Notes: generated from the sequence alone by a model not told the origin. A DNA stretch of 64,000 nt from Pseudomonadota bacterium (GCA_023451735.1 JAEXYH010000030.1:1-64000), one strand, 5' to 3'. Shown: positions 33,632 to 43,267, numbered from the stretch's first letter. Translations and numbers: made by a program.

Positions 33632-34489
33632 CTACAGATGCTGAGCAAGGAAGCTGCGGATGATCTGCGCGATCTCGCTCGCATGGGTCTCGAGTGCGAA
33701 GTGGCCCGCGTCCAGCAGATGCACATGCGCATCCGGCAGGTCGCGTTTATAGGCTATCGCACCGGCCGGAATGAAGGCCGGGTCGTGACGGCCCCAAACC
33801 GCTAGAAACGGCGGTTGATACGTGCGGAAATACTTCTGGAACTCCGGATACCGCTGCAGGTTGGTCCGATAATCCAAAATGAGATCGAGCTGGATTTCCT
33901 CTGCCCCGGGGCGTGCCATCAGGGCGATATCAAGCATGTACCCGTCCGGGCCAAGGCGACTGGGATCGGCGCCGGTACGATACTGCCAATTTTCGATCAC
34001 ATCCGCCGACAGCGTGGCACGGCAGGCTTCCCGTGTTTGCGGACCAGGCTCGCGCCAGTAGGCCTGCCAGGCGTCCCACTGATCACTGAAGCCGTCGAGA
34101 TATGCGTTACCGTTCTGGCTGATGATCGCCGTGACCCGCTCCGGATGCGCCGCCGCCAGGCGATACCCGGTTGGTGCACCGTAGTCGAAGACATAAAGCG
34201 CATACCGGTCAAGCGAGAGGGCCTGGGTAAAGTTGTCGACCACCTTGGCCAGATTGTCGAATGTATAGGCGAACCGCCCCTGTTCGGGGGCCTGCGTATA
34301 TCCGAACCCCGGCAGGTCTGGTGCAATGACGCGATATTTTTCGGCGAGCTGCGGGATGAGATCCCGAAACATGTGGCTGGATGTCGGAAACCCGTGCAGA
34401 AGAAGCAGAACCGGAGCATGTCTGGCCCCTGCCTCCCGATAAAAAACATTCACATCTCCAACTTGCTGCGTTTTGTAACTCACTGTCAT
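33632..34489 (-). CDS. Alpha/beta hydrolase with Asp nucleophile
   Basis: A 285-residue hydrolase. HGFPTSSHMFRDLIPQLAEK has the oxyanion motif; the nucleophile elbow reads LYVFDYGAPTGYRLAAAHPE, with Asp as in haloalkane dehalogenase and epoxide hydrolase relatives. The acid is probably in AVWGRHDPAFIPAGA and the catalytic His in LLDAGHFALETHASEIAQII. The ATG at 34489 has GGAG 6 bases upstream, so the ATG at 34501 was not used. It lies 70 bases after the stop of the GST gene, so they may be co-transcribed; both fit detoxification of electrophiles. It converges on the LysR gene. Confidence 0.85.
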   Translation of the reverse strand: MTVSYKTQQVGDVNVFYREAGARHAPVLLLLHGFPTSSHMFRDLIPQLAEKYRVIAPDLPGFGYTQAPEQGRFAYTFDNLAKVVDNFTQALSLDRYALYVFDYGAPTGYRLAAAHPERVTAIISQNGNAYLDGFSDQWDAWQAYWREPGPQTREACRATLSADVIENWQYRTGADPSRLGPDGYMLDIALMARPGAEEIQLDLILDYRTNLQRYPEFQKYFRTYQPPFLAVWGRHDPAFIPAGAIAYKRDLPDAHVHLLDAGHFALETHASEIAQIIRSFLAQHL

Positions 34490-34559
34490 GTCAGTCTCCA
34501 TGAGGTCGGACGGCTCTCAGCATGCGGCGACCAACTGTCGAGGTTGGCAGCCGACTGGT

Positions 34560-35195
34560 TCAGATGGATAAAAGGATGCTTTTTTCTCTTTCCAGCGCGC
34601 GGCGCGCTGCAGGCCGCTCGATCAACCGATCCTTCATCGCAACGAGGTTCGCTAGGTCCATGATTGGTAATCCCAGTTCCCTTCCCCAGGGAAAAAAGAC
34701 CAGTGCATAGGGATCGGCGAGAGTGAACGCGTCACCCATCATCCACGGCCGATCAGCCAGCGCGGCATCGATTTCGCACAGATAAGCCCAATATGTCTCT
34801 TTTGCCTGCGCTCTCAGCGTCGCATGCGCACCCTCCTCCGTAACAAACTGCTCCGGATGGATGAACTGCTTAAAAGTCGGGTGCACTGTACCCGAGAGCC
34901 AGGAACATGTCGCGATCGTCCGTGACCTCTCGAGTGGATCGACGCCGAGCAAATTGCCGTGACGATGCGTCGTTCCGACCCATCCCAGAATAGCGGTCAT
35001 TTCCAGGAGCACGCGGCCGTCATCGAAGCGTAGCGCCGGGACCGTTGCTCGAGGGTTGATCGCCAGATAGTCGGGCTTGTGCTGCTCGCCGGAGAAAATA
35101 TTGATTTTCTTCGTCGTGAAAGTCGCCCCGGCCGCTTCCAAAGCAACGTGGGAGGCCATCGAACAGGCGTATGGGCTATAGTAGAGCGTCAACAT
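34560..35195 (-). CDS. Glutathione S-transferase family protein
   Basis: A 211-residue GST: thioredoxin-like N-terminus LTLYYSPYACSMASHVALEA with a CxxS-like active site, INPRATVPALRFDDGRVLLE giving the cis-Pro glutathione-binding turn, and an all-helical C-terminal domain (YLCEIDAALADRPWMMGDAF, TLADPYALVFFPWGRELGLP). It should conjugate or reduce electrophiles with glutathione in the cytoplasm. The ATG at 35195 follows AGGAGAG and was preferred over the frame start at 35297. It is divergent from the LysR gene at 35321 and probably co-transcribed with the hydrolase at 33632. Confidence 0.88.
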   Translation of the reverse strand: MLTLYYSPYACSMASHVALEAAGATFTTKKINIFSGEQHKPDYLAINPRATVPALRFDDGRVLLEMTAILGWVGTTHRHGNLLGVDPLERSRTIATCSWLSGTVHPTFKQFIHPEQFVTEEGAHATLRAQAKETYWAYLCEIDAALADRPWMMGDAFTLADPYALVFFPWGRELGLPIMDLANLVAMKDRLIERPAARRALEREKSILLSI

Positions 35196-35238
35196 GGCAA
35201 GTCTCTCTCCTGGCCGTGAGCCTCGCGAAAAATTTCGT

Positions 35239-35266
35239 CGCAAGATGGAGATAATCGCTTCTTGCG
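35239..35266. promoter_or_regulatory. Inverted repeat between GST and LysR genes
   Basis: CGCAAGA (35239-35245) and TCTTGCG (35260-35266) are perfect 7-bp arms 14 bases apart in the short divergent gap. Candidate LysR binding site controlling the GST/hydrolase pair. Confidence 0.4.
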
Positions 35267-35320
35267 GGCTGCATAATCGGTGAACAACGGATAACATCTG
35301 CTCAAAATATGAGGAAATCT

Positions 35321-36229
35321 ATGGATCGGCTGGAAGCCATGTCGTTGCTGATTGATACGCTGGAAGCGGGCAGCTTCTCGGCTGCCGCAAAAAAGCGCGG
35401 GGTTCCGGTAGCGACACTTACCCGTAAGGTCGGTCAGTTGGAGCAGCACCTGGGCGCAGCTCTCCTGATCAGATCGACCCGTAAACTGTCTTTGACCGAT
35501 ACAGGACAGAGATACGTTGCCGGAGCCCGCCAGATTATCGCCCAGGTGACGGAGGTCGAACGCGAAGCGGTCGGCGAATTCGTAGAGCCGATGGGTCGAC
35601 TGGTTATAAGCGCACCTCGGATGTTCGGACGCCTTCACGTTCTGCCGATTGTTAGTGAATTCTTGCAAGTTCACGCTGGGATCACCGTCGATCTGCAACT
35701 TACCGACGGCAATGTCGATCTGGCAGCAGGCGCCGCCGACCTTGCCGTGCGGATCGGTACGCTTCCCGATAGCACCCTGGTCGGGACCCGGATCGGAAAC
35801 ATGCGGACCGTAGTCGTTGCGAGTCCTGCGCTTCTTGCTCGATATCCTGAAATCCGGACCTTGAGCGATCTGGCGAAGTTGCCATCGATAAAGCTTAACC
35901 TGCCGATGCCCGCCACCCTCGCCGGCTCACGAAGTGGCAAACCCTTCTGCCCTGAGGGATATACACGATTGCTTGTCTCCAGCGCTGAAGCGGCGATCGA
36001 CGCGGCTGAGGCTGAACTAGGCTTCGTCCGGCTTCTGCACTATCAGGCGGCCGACGCCTTACGGGCTGGCACGTTGCGTCTGGTTCTGGAGGCTTTCGAG
36101 GAAGAAGCGGCTCCTGTGCACCTGCTCCACGCCCCGGTCCCGCAGCTGCCTCAGAAAATCCGCCGTTTCCTCGATTTCTCGGCCGACCGACTACGTGCCT
36201 CGCTGTTCGCGATCGGCAAGAGCCAATAA
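35321..36229 (+). CDS. LysR family transcriptional regulator
   Basis: A 302-residue LysR protein: AMSLLIDTLEAGSFSAAAKK, RGVPVATLTRKVGQLEQHLG and ALLIRSTRKLSLTDTGQRYV form the HTH region; the effector domain contains MGRLVISAPRMFGRLHVLPI, VDLAAGAADLAVRIGTLPDS and AEAELGFVRLLHYQAADALR. The ATG at 35321 (MDRLEAMSLL) has GAGGAAA just upstream; the ATG at 35309 in the same frame is an alternative. It faces the GST/hydrolase pair and probably regulates it. Confidence 0.88.
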   Translation: MDRLEAMSLLIDTLEAGSFSAAAKKRGVPVATLTRKVGQLEQHLGAALLIRSTRKLSLTDTGQRYVAGARQIIAQVTEVEREAVGEFVEPMGRLVISAPRMFGRLHVLPIVSEFLQVHAGITVDLQLTDGNVDLAAGAADLAVRIGTLPDSTLVGTRIGNMRTVVVASPALLARYPEIRTLSDLAKLPSIKLNLPMPATLAGSRSGKPFCPEGYTRLLVSSAEAAIDAAEAELGFVRLLHYQAADALRAGTLRLVLEAFEEEAAPVHLLHAPVPQLPQKIRRFLDFSADRLRASLFAIGKSQ

Positions 36230-36730
36230 AATATACCCGTATCTCGCTTTAAAGGCACACTGAAACAGATCCCCTCAGAGCTTGAGCGGATACGAAGATC
36301 GGTGCTGTGAAATCGCCAAGAACCGCTCACTCGCAAGCGTGATGTCACACGCGATCACTTGACCCTGCAATGGAGATCGCCGTTATCGGCCCGACGTTTA
36401 TGAGAATTTTTTGCTTCCAGGGAACGAAAGCTGCCGCCGCGCGTTTGGGCGCTTGATTTTGGCCCGATTAGAACAGATGGCATGTGAATGTTAAGGATGA
36501 GCCCGGATGACGGGAAGTTATTCCCGCGCTTTGCGTGGCGTGTTTCCGACGCATGGATTCCACATCCAACCCGCCCTTTGTCGCCAATGGCGCGGGTATC
36601 CATCTCGCACTCCGGTTTAGCGCTTGTTTCCGTCAATCCGTCGCCATCCCGCAGTGTGGTCATTGCATACGTATGACGCACAGGTTACGCGTTTGGCGTT
36701 CAAATCATTTCCACCTCATTCGAGATATTC
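36230..36730. other. Intergenic region upstream of the signalling operon
   Basis: About 500 bases with no supported gene; short frames on both strands look random. It should contain the promoter of the hybrid kinase operon. No clear operator or terminator seen. Confidence 0.4.
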
Positions 36731-39700
36731 ATGACGACGCCCAATAAACCGACGCCGACAAGGCGAACCATTGGCCTCGACCCGCGGGTCACCTTCAGCC
36801 TTATCGGAGCTTTGGCATTTTTCGTCATCAGTGCGGCGGTCGCCTGGTACAATATACAGGCACTGCGTTCCAACAACGAGCGTGTCGTTCACAGCCATGA
36901 GGTGATCGTTGCGCTTGCTGATCTCCTGTCCAACATCCAGGACGCGGAAACAGGCCAGCGTGGTTTTCTTCTGACCAACAGCGATCGCTATCTCGAACCT
37001 TACAATACCGCAATCAACGCTATCCCGAGACGGCTTGAGACGATCGGCGGCATGATCAGCGACAATTCCTCTCAACAGCAACGGCTCGCCAATCTCAAAT
37101 TGCGGGTCGAGGGGAAACTGTCCGAGCTTCGTGAAACGATCGAGCTGCGGCGAAACCAAAGTCCCGAAACGGCACTTGCCGTCGTCAATTCCGATCGGGG
37201 CAAGATTGAGATGGATGCCGTTCGATCGCAACTGATTGCGATGCGGCAGGAAGAGACCCGCTTACGCATGCAGCGCCTTGCGGAGATGGACAGCGCCTAC
37301 ACGACCGCATTCGCAAGCAGTATCCTTGCCGGTCTGCTCGGTATCCTGCTCACCGTCGCAATCGGCGTATTGATCCGTCAGGCGACGCTTTCGCGGCGAC
37401 GCCAGGATTGGCTGCAGTCTGGAGAAGTGGGATTGAACGCCGCGGCCACGGGCGATCGACGCACCGAAGAGCTCGGCGACAGTATTCTGCAATTTCTTGC
37501 CCGTTACACCGGCGCCGTCGCTGGCGCGATTTTCGTCAAGGTTGAGGACGACTTTCTGCGCGCTGCGACCTACGGCGTCCCTGAAGGTGCCAACGTGCCA
37601 GAACGCTTTACATCGAAAGAAGGCCTACTTGGGCAGGCGGTAGCTGGCGCAAAACCTATCCTGATCGAGGGCGTGCCAGATGGGTATCTGGCCTTTGGCT
37701 CGGCGCTTGGACGCGACAAGCCTCGCCATTTGATGATCTCGCCCGGACGGGTCGATGGTGCGGTTAATTCCGTCATCGAACTCGGTTTCCTGCGTCCTGT
37801 CGACGAGTCGATCCTGACCCTCCTCGAGCAGGCATCGGCGTCGATCGCCACTGCCGTTCGTTCGGCGAAATACCGCAGCGACCTGCAAAATTTCCTCCGC
37901 GAAACCCAACGGCAGGCCGAGGAGCTTCAAGTCCAGGGCGAAGAATTGCGCGTTTCCAACGAGGAGCTTGAAGAGCAAGGCCGGGCGCTCAAGGAATCGC
38001 AGGCGCGTCTCGAGCAGCAGCAGGTCGAGCTTGAACAAACGAACTCTCAGTTGGAGGAGCAGGCTCAGCAGCTTGAAGGCCAGCGCGACGACCTCGAGAG
38101 GGTCAACGCATCGGTCCAGCTCAAGGCCCGCGAACTCGAACAGGCAAGCCAGTACAAGTCGGACTTCCTTGCGAATATGTCGCACGAGCTGCGCACGCCG
38201 CTCAACTCGTCGCTTATTCTGGCCAAGCTTCTTGCAGACAACCCGAACGACAACCTCACCACAGAGCAGGTCAAGTACGCACAGACGATCCAGTCCTCCG
38301 GCAATGACCTTCTCAATCTCATCAACGACATTCTCGATCTGTCCAAAATCGAGGCAGGCCATGTCGATATCCGGCCGGAACCGGTCTCTCTTGACAGGCT
38401 GGTTAGCGGTCTCAGGCAGCTTTTCGATCCTGTCTCTAAGTCGAAAGACCTAGGCTTCGAGATCGATATCGCGCCCGAGGCCCCTGCTGTCATCGAGACG
38501 GATCCGCAGCGTCTTGAGCAGGTGCTCAAGAACCTCCTTTCGAATGCCTTCAAGTTCACTGAAAAGGGCAAGGTGACACTGAATCTGCGTGGCGCCACCG
38601 ATGGTCAGCTCGCGTTTTCGGTCACCGACACCGGCATTGGCATAGCAGAGGAGCAACAACGCAGCATTTTTGACGCCTTCCATCAGGCCGACGGAACGAT
38701 CAGCCGCCGCTTCGGTGGCACAGGCCTCGGTCTTTCCATCTCCAGGGAGCTCATTCGCCTCCTTGGCGGCACAATCCATCTGACCAGCCGGCACAACCAC
38801 GGAAGCACATTCACCGTTGTCGTTCCTGTCTCGTACGATCCCGCCCGTATCGTTTCCCGCGACATTCGTACCGCAGAACCGGTAACGATCCAGCGATCCG
38901 TTGTCGAAGAGGTGCGGGCGCTCGAGCCCGAACGCCACCGGATCGTCGAGGACGATCGCTCGGCTCCGAATGACGGCAAACGGACCTTGCTGGTCATCGA
39001 AGACGACGACACGTTTTCCGCGATCCTTCGTGACTTGGCGCGCGAAATGGGTTTTCGAGCGCTCGTCGCAGGAACGGCCCACGACGCATTGGAGCTTGCC
39101 AAACAGTACATGCCGAGCGCCATCGTTCTCGACATCGGACTGCCGGATCAGTCGGGGCTTTCCGTACTCGACCGGCTAAAAACGGATGTCAGAACCCGCC
39201 ATATCCCAATACACATCGTGTCGGCTGACGACTATGCAGAGACGGCGCTTTCACTGGGCGCGGTTGGTTACATCATGAAGCCGGTGCAGCGTGAACAACT
39301 CGTCGAGGTTCTTCAGAAGCTGGAGGCAAAGCTCTCGCAGGGTGTCCGTCGTGTTCTGATTGTAGAGGATAACGAGGTCCAGCGCGAAGCAGTCATGAAA
39401 CTCCTGACCTCGCATGACGTTGAAACGGTCAGTGCGGGTACGGCCGCCGAATGCCTGACACTTTTGAAAGAGCAGACCTTCGACTGCATGGTGCTTGACC
39501 TTACCCTGCCCGACGCGTCCGGCTACTCGCTACTAGAAACCATCAGCGGCGACGACAGCCATTCCTTCCCACCCGTTATCATTTATACGGGCAGAGTTCT
39601 TTCGGCGGACGAGGAGCAGCGTCTGCGCCGCTATTCGAAGTCCATCATCATCAAGGGCGCAAAGTCGCCGGAACGTCTGCTCGACGAAGTATCGCTGTTC

Positions 39701-40165
39701 CTGCACCAGGTGGTCTCAGACCTGCCGGATGAGCAACAGAAGATGATCCGCAAGGCCCGCAACCGGGATGCGTTGCTGGAGGACCGCCGGATCCTGATTG
39801 TCGAGGACGACGTTCGTAACGTCTATGCACTGACGAACATACTCGAACCCCGCGGAGCCGTCATCGAGATTGCCCGCAACGGCCAGGAGGCACTCGACAA
39901 GCTCGGCCAATCCCAGGACGATGCAACAAAAGCGATCGACCTCGTCCTGATGGACGTGATGATGCCCGTGATGGACGGGCTGACCGCGACACGCATGATC
40001 CGGAAAAATCCTGACTGGAAGAAACTGCCTATCATTACGCTGACAGCCAAGGCCATGCCCGACGACCAGCAGCGCTGCATCGAGGCTGGTGCCAACGACT
40101 ATATGGCCAAGCCCCTCGACGTCGAAAAACTGTTGTCGCTCGTACGTGTATGGATGCCCCGGTGA
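36731..40165 (+). CDS. CHASE3-GAF hybrid histidine kinase with three receiver domains
   Basis: An 1144-residue membrane hybrid kinase. Order: TM1 (about 20-42), CHASE3 periplasmic sensor (about 45-185, DAETGQRGFLLTNSDRYLEP), TM2 (about 195-217), GAF (about 250-385), a long Gln/Glu-rich coiled coil (about 390-475), HisKA with ANMSHELRTPLNSSLILAKL (His near 484), HATPase_c (NLLSNAFKFTEKG, DTGIGIAEEQQ, FGGTGLGLSISRELIRLLGG), then three receivers: LLVIEDDDTFSA/VLDIGLPDQSG, VLIVEDNEVQRE/VLDLTLPDASG and ILIVEDDVRNVYA/LMDVMMPVMDG, each keeping its phosphorylatable Asp. It overlaps cheR by 16 bases, so signalling and methylation genes are translated together. Ligand and output are unknown; no DNA-binding domain is present. 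Confidence 0.92.
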   Translation: MTTPNKPTPTRRTIGLDPRVTFSLIGALAFFVISAAVAWYNIQALRSNNERVVHSHEVIVALADLLSNIQDAETGQRGFLLTNSDRYLEPYNTAINAIPRRLETIGGMISDNSSQQQRLANLKLRVEGKLSELRETIELRRNQSPETALAVVNSDRGKIEMDAVRSQLIAMRQEETRLRMQRLAEMDSAYTTAFASSILAGLLGILLTVAIGVLIRQATLSRRRQDWLQSGEVGLNAAATGDRRTEELGDSILQFLARYTGAVAGAIFVKVEDDFLRAATYGVPEGANVPERFTSKEGLLGQAVAGAKPILIEGVPDGYLAFGSALGRDKPRHLMISPGRVDGAVNSVIELGFLRPVDESILTLLEQASASIATAVRSAKYRSDLQNFLRETQRQAEELQVQGEELRVSNEELEEQGRALKESQARLEQQQVELEQTNSQLEEQAQQLEGQRDDLERVNASVQLKARELEQASQYKSDFLANMSHELRTPLNSSLILAKLLADNPNDNLTTEQVKYAQTIQSSGNDLLNLINDILDLSKIEAGHVDIRPEPVSLDRLVSGLRQLFDPVSKSKDLGFEIDIAPEAPAVIETDPQRLEQVLKNLLSNAFKFTEKGKVTLNLRGATDGQLAFSVTDTGIGIAEEQQRSIFDAFHQADGTISRRFGGTGLGLSISRELIRLLGGTIHLTSRHNHGSTFTVVVPVSYDPARIVSRDIRTAEPVTIQRSVVEEVRALEPERHRIVEDDRSAPNDGKRTLLVIEDDDTFSAILRDLAREMGFRALVAGTAHDALELAKQYMPSAIVLDIGLPDQSGLSVLDRLKTDVRTRHIPIHIVSADDYAETALSLGAVGYIMKPVQREQLVEVLQKLEAKLSQGVRRVLIVEDNEVQREAVMKLLTSHDVETVSAGTAAECLTLLKEQTFDCMVLDLTLPDASGYSLLETISGDDSHSFPPVIIYTGRVLSADEEQRLRRYSKSIIIKGAKSPERLLDEVSLFLHQVVSDLPDEQQKMIRKARNRDALLEDRRILIVEDDVRNVYALTNILEPRGAVIEIARNGQEALDKLGQSQDDATKAIDLVLMDVMMPVMDGLTATRMIRKNPDWKKLPIITLTAKAMPDDQQRCIEAGANDYMAKPLDVEKLLSLVRVWMPR

Positions 40166-40995
40166 TCGAAACATTCGAGAAGGTCGAGGACATTGAAATC
40201 CGGCTTCTGCTGGAAGCGCTTTATGTCCGTTATCACTACGATTTCCGCAACTACGCCATGGGGTCGATCAAACGGCGCCTGCGGCAGGCCTGCGAACAAA
40301 TGGGGTTTGCCACGATCTCCGCGCTGCAGGAAAAGGTGCTGCACGACGAGACGATGCTTCCCCGTTTGCTCGGTTATCTTACGGTCCAGGTAAGCGAGAT
40401 GTTTCGCGATCCGAGCTATTTCCGCGCCATCCGGGAAAAAGTCGTTCCGCACTTGAAGACCTACTCCTCCCTCAAGATCTGGATTGCCGGCTGCAGCTGC
40501 GGCGAGGAGGTCTATTCCCTGGCGATCCTGTTTCGCGAGGAAGGGCTGGAAGATCGTACGATATTCTACGCTACCGACATCAACCAGGATGCTTTGCAGG
40601 CGGCAGAAGCCGGGGTGTATGACCTTGACCGGATCCAGTTGTTTACTGAAAATCATCGAAAGTCGGGTGGTAAATCGTCTCTTTCCGATTACTACAATGC
40701 GGGCTACGGCCGGGTTTCTTTCGACCGGTCTTTGCGCGAGCGTGTGGTCTTTTCGGACCATAGCTTGGTGACTGATGCGGTCTTCGGCGAGATGCAACTA
40801 ATCTCCTGCCGCAATGTGATGATCTATTTCGACCGTCCCCTGCAGGACCGCGCCGTTGGACTGTTTAAGGAGTCCCTGGCTCGCAAGGCCTTTCTGGGTA
40901 TTGGCGCGAAGGAAAGCCTTCGCTTCTCCGCGCATGCAGAGGGGTTCAAGGAATTCGTCCGCGAGGAAAAAATATATCAAAGGGTCGGCCTATGA
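40150..40995 (+). CDS. CheR-type methyltransferase
   Basis: A 281-residue CheR-like protein: helical N-terminal part with YHYDFRNYAMGSIKRRLRQA, methyltransferase domain with the SAM-binding WIAGCSCGEEVYSLAIL, TDINQDALQAAEAGVYDLDR, and QLISCRNVMIYFDRPLQDRA with GLFKESLARKAFLGIGAKES. CheR methylates glutamates of chemoreceptors using S-adenosylmethionine; in this group without a chemoreceptor gene, the substrate may be the adjacent kinases. The start at 40150 lies inside the kinase gene's last codons and the stop overlaps the start of cheB, so translation is coupled. Confidence 0.9.
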   Translation: MDAPVIETFEKVEDIEIRLLLEALYVRYHYDFRNYAMGSIKRRLRQACEQMGFATISALQEKVLHDETMLPRLLGYLTVQVSEMFRDPSYFRAIREKVVPHLKTYSSLKIWIAGCSCGEEVYSLAILFREEGLEDRTIFYATDINQDALQAAEAGVYDLDRIQLFTENHRKSGGKSSLSDYYNAGYGRVSFDRSLRERVVFSDHSLVTDAVFGEMQLISCRNVMIYFDRPLQDRAVGLFKESLARKAFLGIGAKESLRFSAHAEGFKEFVREEKIYQRVGL

Positions 40996-41561
40996 CCACT
41001 GTTCGACCAAAGGCGATCGTGATCGGAGCCTCGGCGGGGGCATTGGAAGCGCTCTCCGTTATCCTGCCGTCTTTGCCAGGTGATTTCCACGCACCGATCA
41101 TTGTCGTTGTTCATATCCCGCCCGACAAGCGAAGCGTACTCGCTGAACTGTTCCAGGCCAAATGCCGGATCAAGGTGGTTGAGGTTGAGGACAAGGAGCC
41201 GCTCCACCCGGCAACCGTCTATTTTGCGCCACCGGATTATCATCTGCTTGTCGAGAACACCGAGAGTCTCGGGCTGACCTCCGAGGAGCCAGTTTTGTAT
41301 TCCAGGCCTTCAATCGATGTCCTGTTCGAGAGTGCTGCCGACATTTATGGTTCGGATGTCACAGCCGTTTTGCTGACCGGCGCCAATCAGGATGGCGCCA
41401 AGGGCCTGGCTGCCATCGCCGAGGCAGGTGGACAGGTAATCGTACAGGATCCCGACATGGCTTTCGCTGCCGCAATGCCCGAAGCAGGTTTGAAGCTTTG
41501 CCCCGAAGCCAAGGTTCTGTCGCTTGACGGCATATCCGAATATCTAAGGAGGATCGGCTGA
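40992..41561 (+). CDS. CheB-type methylesterase without receiver domain
   Basis: A 189-residue stand-alone CheB methylesterase domain. The catalytic Ser is in IVIGASAGALEALSVILPSL, the His in IIVVVHIPPDKRSVLAELFQ and the Asp in VTAVLLTGANQDGAKGLAAI. The usual N-terminal receiver is missing, so it is not directly controlled by phosphorylation; control must come from partners. It would remove methyl esters (or deamidate Gln) on receptor-like proteins. The ATG overlaps the cheR stop by 4 bases (ATGA), and the next gene starts one base after its stop. Confidence 0.9.
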   Translation: MTTVRPKAIVIGASAGALEALSVILPSLPGDFHAPIIVVVHIPPDKRSVLAELFQAKCRIKVVEVEDKEPLHPATVYFAPPDYHLLVENTESLGLTSEEPVLYSRPSIDVLFESAADIYGSDVTAVLLTGANQDGAKGLAAIAEAGGQVIVQDPDMAFAAAMPEAGLKLCPEAKVLSLDGISEYLRRIG

Positions 41562-41562
41562 A

Positions 41563-43110
41563 ATGAGCCAGGTTTCGTTTCTTCTGGTTGACGATCTCGA
41601 GGAAAATCTCATTTCTCTCGAAGCCCTGCTGCGCCGCGAGGGGTTGACCCTCTTGAAGGCACGCTCGGGCGACCATGCTCTGGAACTGCTTCTGGAACAC
41701 GACGTCGCTCTTGCCCTTATCGACGTTCAGATGCCAGGCTTGAATGGGTTCGAGCTTGCAGAGCTAATGCGCGGGAACGAGCGCACGCGACGTGTGCCGA
41801 TCATTTTCGTAACGGCTGGGAACACCGCCGACAGCCGTTGGCGTTTTCAGGGCTATGAGGCCGGAGCCGTCGATTTCATCCAGAAGCCGATCGAGCCGGA
41901 CGTTTTGCGTAGCAAGGCGGAAGTGTTCTTCGAGCTTTACCGCCAACGGCAGCAAATTGCCGCCCAGCGCGACCAACTCCAGATCCATGCTGAAGCACTG
42001 AAGGAAGCGGATCGCCGCAAAGACGAGTTTCTGGCGACCCTTGCCCACGAACTGCGCACGCCATTGGCGCCTCTACGCAATGGCCTCGATCTCCTTCAGC
42101 GCAATCCGCATGGGGAGAAAGCCGGCGATATACGCGGCATGATGGATAGGCAACTGGTACACCTTGTCAGATTGATCGATGACCTTCTGGATGTTTCGCG
42201 CGTCAGCCAGGGGAAGATCGAGCTTAGGAAGCAACTTCTCCGGATCGACGAAATCGTCAGGTCGGCGACAGAAGCCAGCCGACCATTAATAGACGGCGCA
42301 AGTCACCGGCTGACGATCGAGATGTCGGAAAATTCGCTCTGGGTCGAAGGTGACGAAATCCGCTTGTCGCAAGCGGTGTCGAACCTCCTCAATAACGCCG
42401 CAAAATATACGCCCGCGGGCGGACGGATCACACTTAGCGTGCGTGCTGAAGCCCAGCGCGCTGTCATATCGGTGACCGACACGGGCATTGGCATACCCGA
42501 CAACATGCAGGCAAACGTCTTTCAGCTGTTCACCCAGATCGACGACCACCTGCAACGTTCGCAAGGCGGTCTCGGCATCGGGCTCGCCCTTGTTCGCCAA
42601 CTTGTCGAGTTGCATGGCGGAGCGGTGGACGCTTATAGCGCCGGGCCTGGGAGGGGAAGTCGGTTCACGATCAGTCTTCCCCTTGTGCCGGCTCCATCGC
42701 AGACGCATGTTGCGGACCAACCGAGACAGTCCATTTCATCCTTCCGGCAACTGAAAGTACTGGTCGTTGATGACAACCCCATCATCGCCGATACGCTCGG
42801 GATGATGCTGGAGGATATCGGCCACCAATTCGAAGCTGTCCATGATGGGCGCGAGGCGCTGGACGCCGCCAAGCATTACCATCCAGATGTTATTCTTCTC
42901 GACATCGGCCTTCCGGGGATGAATGGCTATGAGGTATGCAAGGCCTTTCGCGGCGAAGAAGAGTTCCAGGATACGCCAATCATTGCGCAGACTGGCTGGG
43001 GTCAGGATCGAGACAAGGAACTGGCGACCGAAGCAGGTTTCAATTTCCACCTGACGAAGCCTGTTCCGCTCGAGCAGTTGCAAAAGGTTTTCGCGTCACT
43101 TTCGACTTAA
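41563..43110 (+). CDS. Receiver-kinase-receiver hybrid histidine kinase
   Basis: A 515-residue soluble protein: N-terminal receiver (FLLVDDLEENLISLEALLRR, Asp in ALIDVQMPGLNG), HisKA (FLATLAHELRTPLAPLRNGL, His near residue 161), HATPase_c (LLNNAAKYTPAGG, DTGIGIPDNMQ, GGLGIGLALVRQLVELHGG) and a C-terminal receiver (KVLVVDDNPIIADTLGMMLE, Asp in ILLDIGLPGMNGYE). It has no membrane segment, so it is probably driven by phosphotransfer from the large CHASE3 kinase. An AGGAGG precedes the ATG. It is last in the four-gene operon; its 3' end overlaps a small antisense frame. Confidence 0.9.
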   Translation: MSQVSFLLVDDLEENLISLEALLRREGLTLLKARSGDHALELLLEHDVALALIDVQMPGLNGFELAELMRGNERTRRVPIIFVTAGNTADSRWRFQGYEAGAVDFIQKPIEPDVLRSKAEVFFELYRQRQQIAAQRDQLQIHAEALKEADRRKDEFLATLAHELRTPLAPLRNGLDLLQRNPHGEKAGDIRGMMDRQLVHLVRLIDDLLDVSRVSQGKIELRKQLLRIDEIVRSATEASRPLIDGASHRLTIEMSENSLWVEGDEIRLSQAVSNLLNNAAKYTPAGGRITLSVRAEAQRAVISVTDTGIGIPDNMQANVFQLFTQIDDHLQRSQGGLGIGLALVRQLVELHGGAVDAYSAGPGRGSRFTISLPLVPAPSQTHVADQPRQSISSFRQLKVLVVDDNPIIADTLGMMLEDIGHQFEAVHDGREALDAAKHYHPDVILLDIGLPGMNGYEVCKAFRGEEEFQDTPIIAQTGWGQDRDKELATEAGFNFHLTKPVPLEQLQKVFASLST

Positions 43111-43257
43111 TCTGGAGGCCTTCGGCGCGCAGTCGGCGGTTTCGTCCATTCTCACTGCGTCGGCTGGTGCAGCATCAGTCTTCTTCTTGAATGGCATGAG
43201 AGCGTCTATAGCGAACTTGTCGGAGTATGCCTGAGCTACGCGGGCGATATCGGACAT
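43096..43257 (-). CDS. Small hypothetical protein, antisense to the end of the kinase gene
   Basis: A 53-residue frame (MSDIARVAQAYSDKFAIDAL, then MPFKKKTDAAPADAVRMDE, ending in KASRLSRK). The composition looks protein-like, with an amphipathic N-terminus, but the ribosome binding site is weak and no family was recognised. It overlaps the last 15 bases of the receiver-kinase gene on the opposite strand and begins 10 bases after the stop of the 69-residue frame at 43268-43477. Confidence 0.35.
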   Translation of the reverse strand: MSDIARVAQAYSDKFAIDALMPFKKKTDAAPADAVRMDETADCAPKASRLSRK

Positions 43258-43267
43258 GTCCGCGCGG

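Noticed and set aside
33815..34663. Plus-strand frame of 282 residues
   Set aside because: Antisense to the alpha/beta hydrolase at 33632-34489.
36355..36681. Minus-strand frame of 108 residues before the signalling operon
   Set aside because: No ribosome binding site and random-looking composition; the region is more likely promoter sequence.
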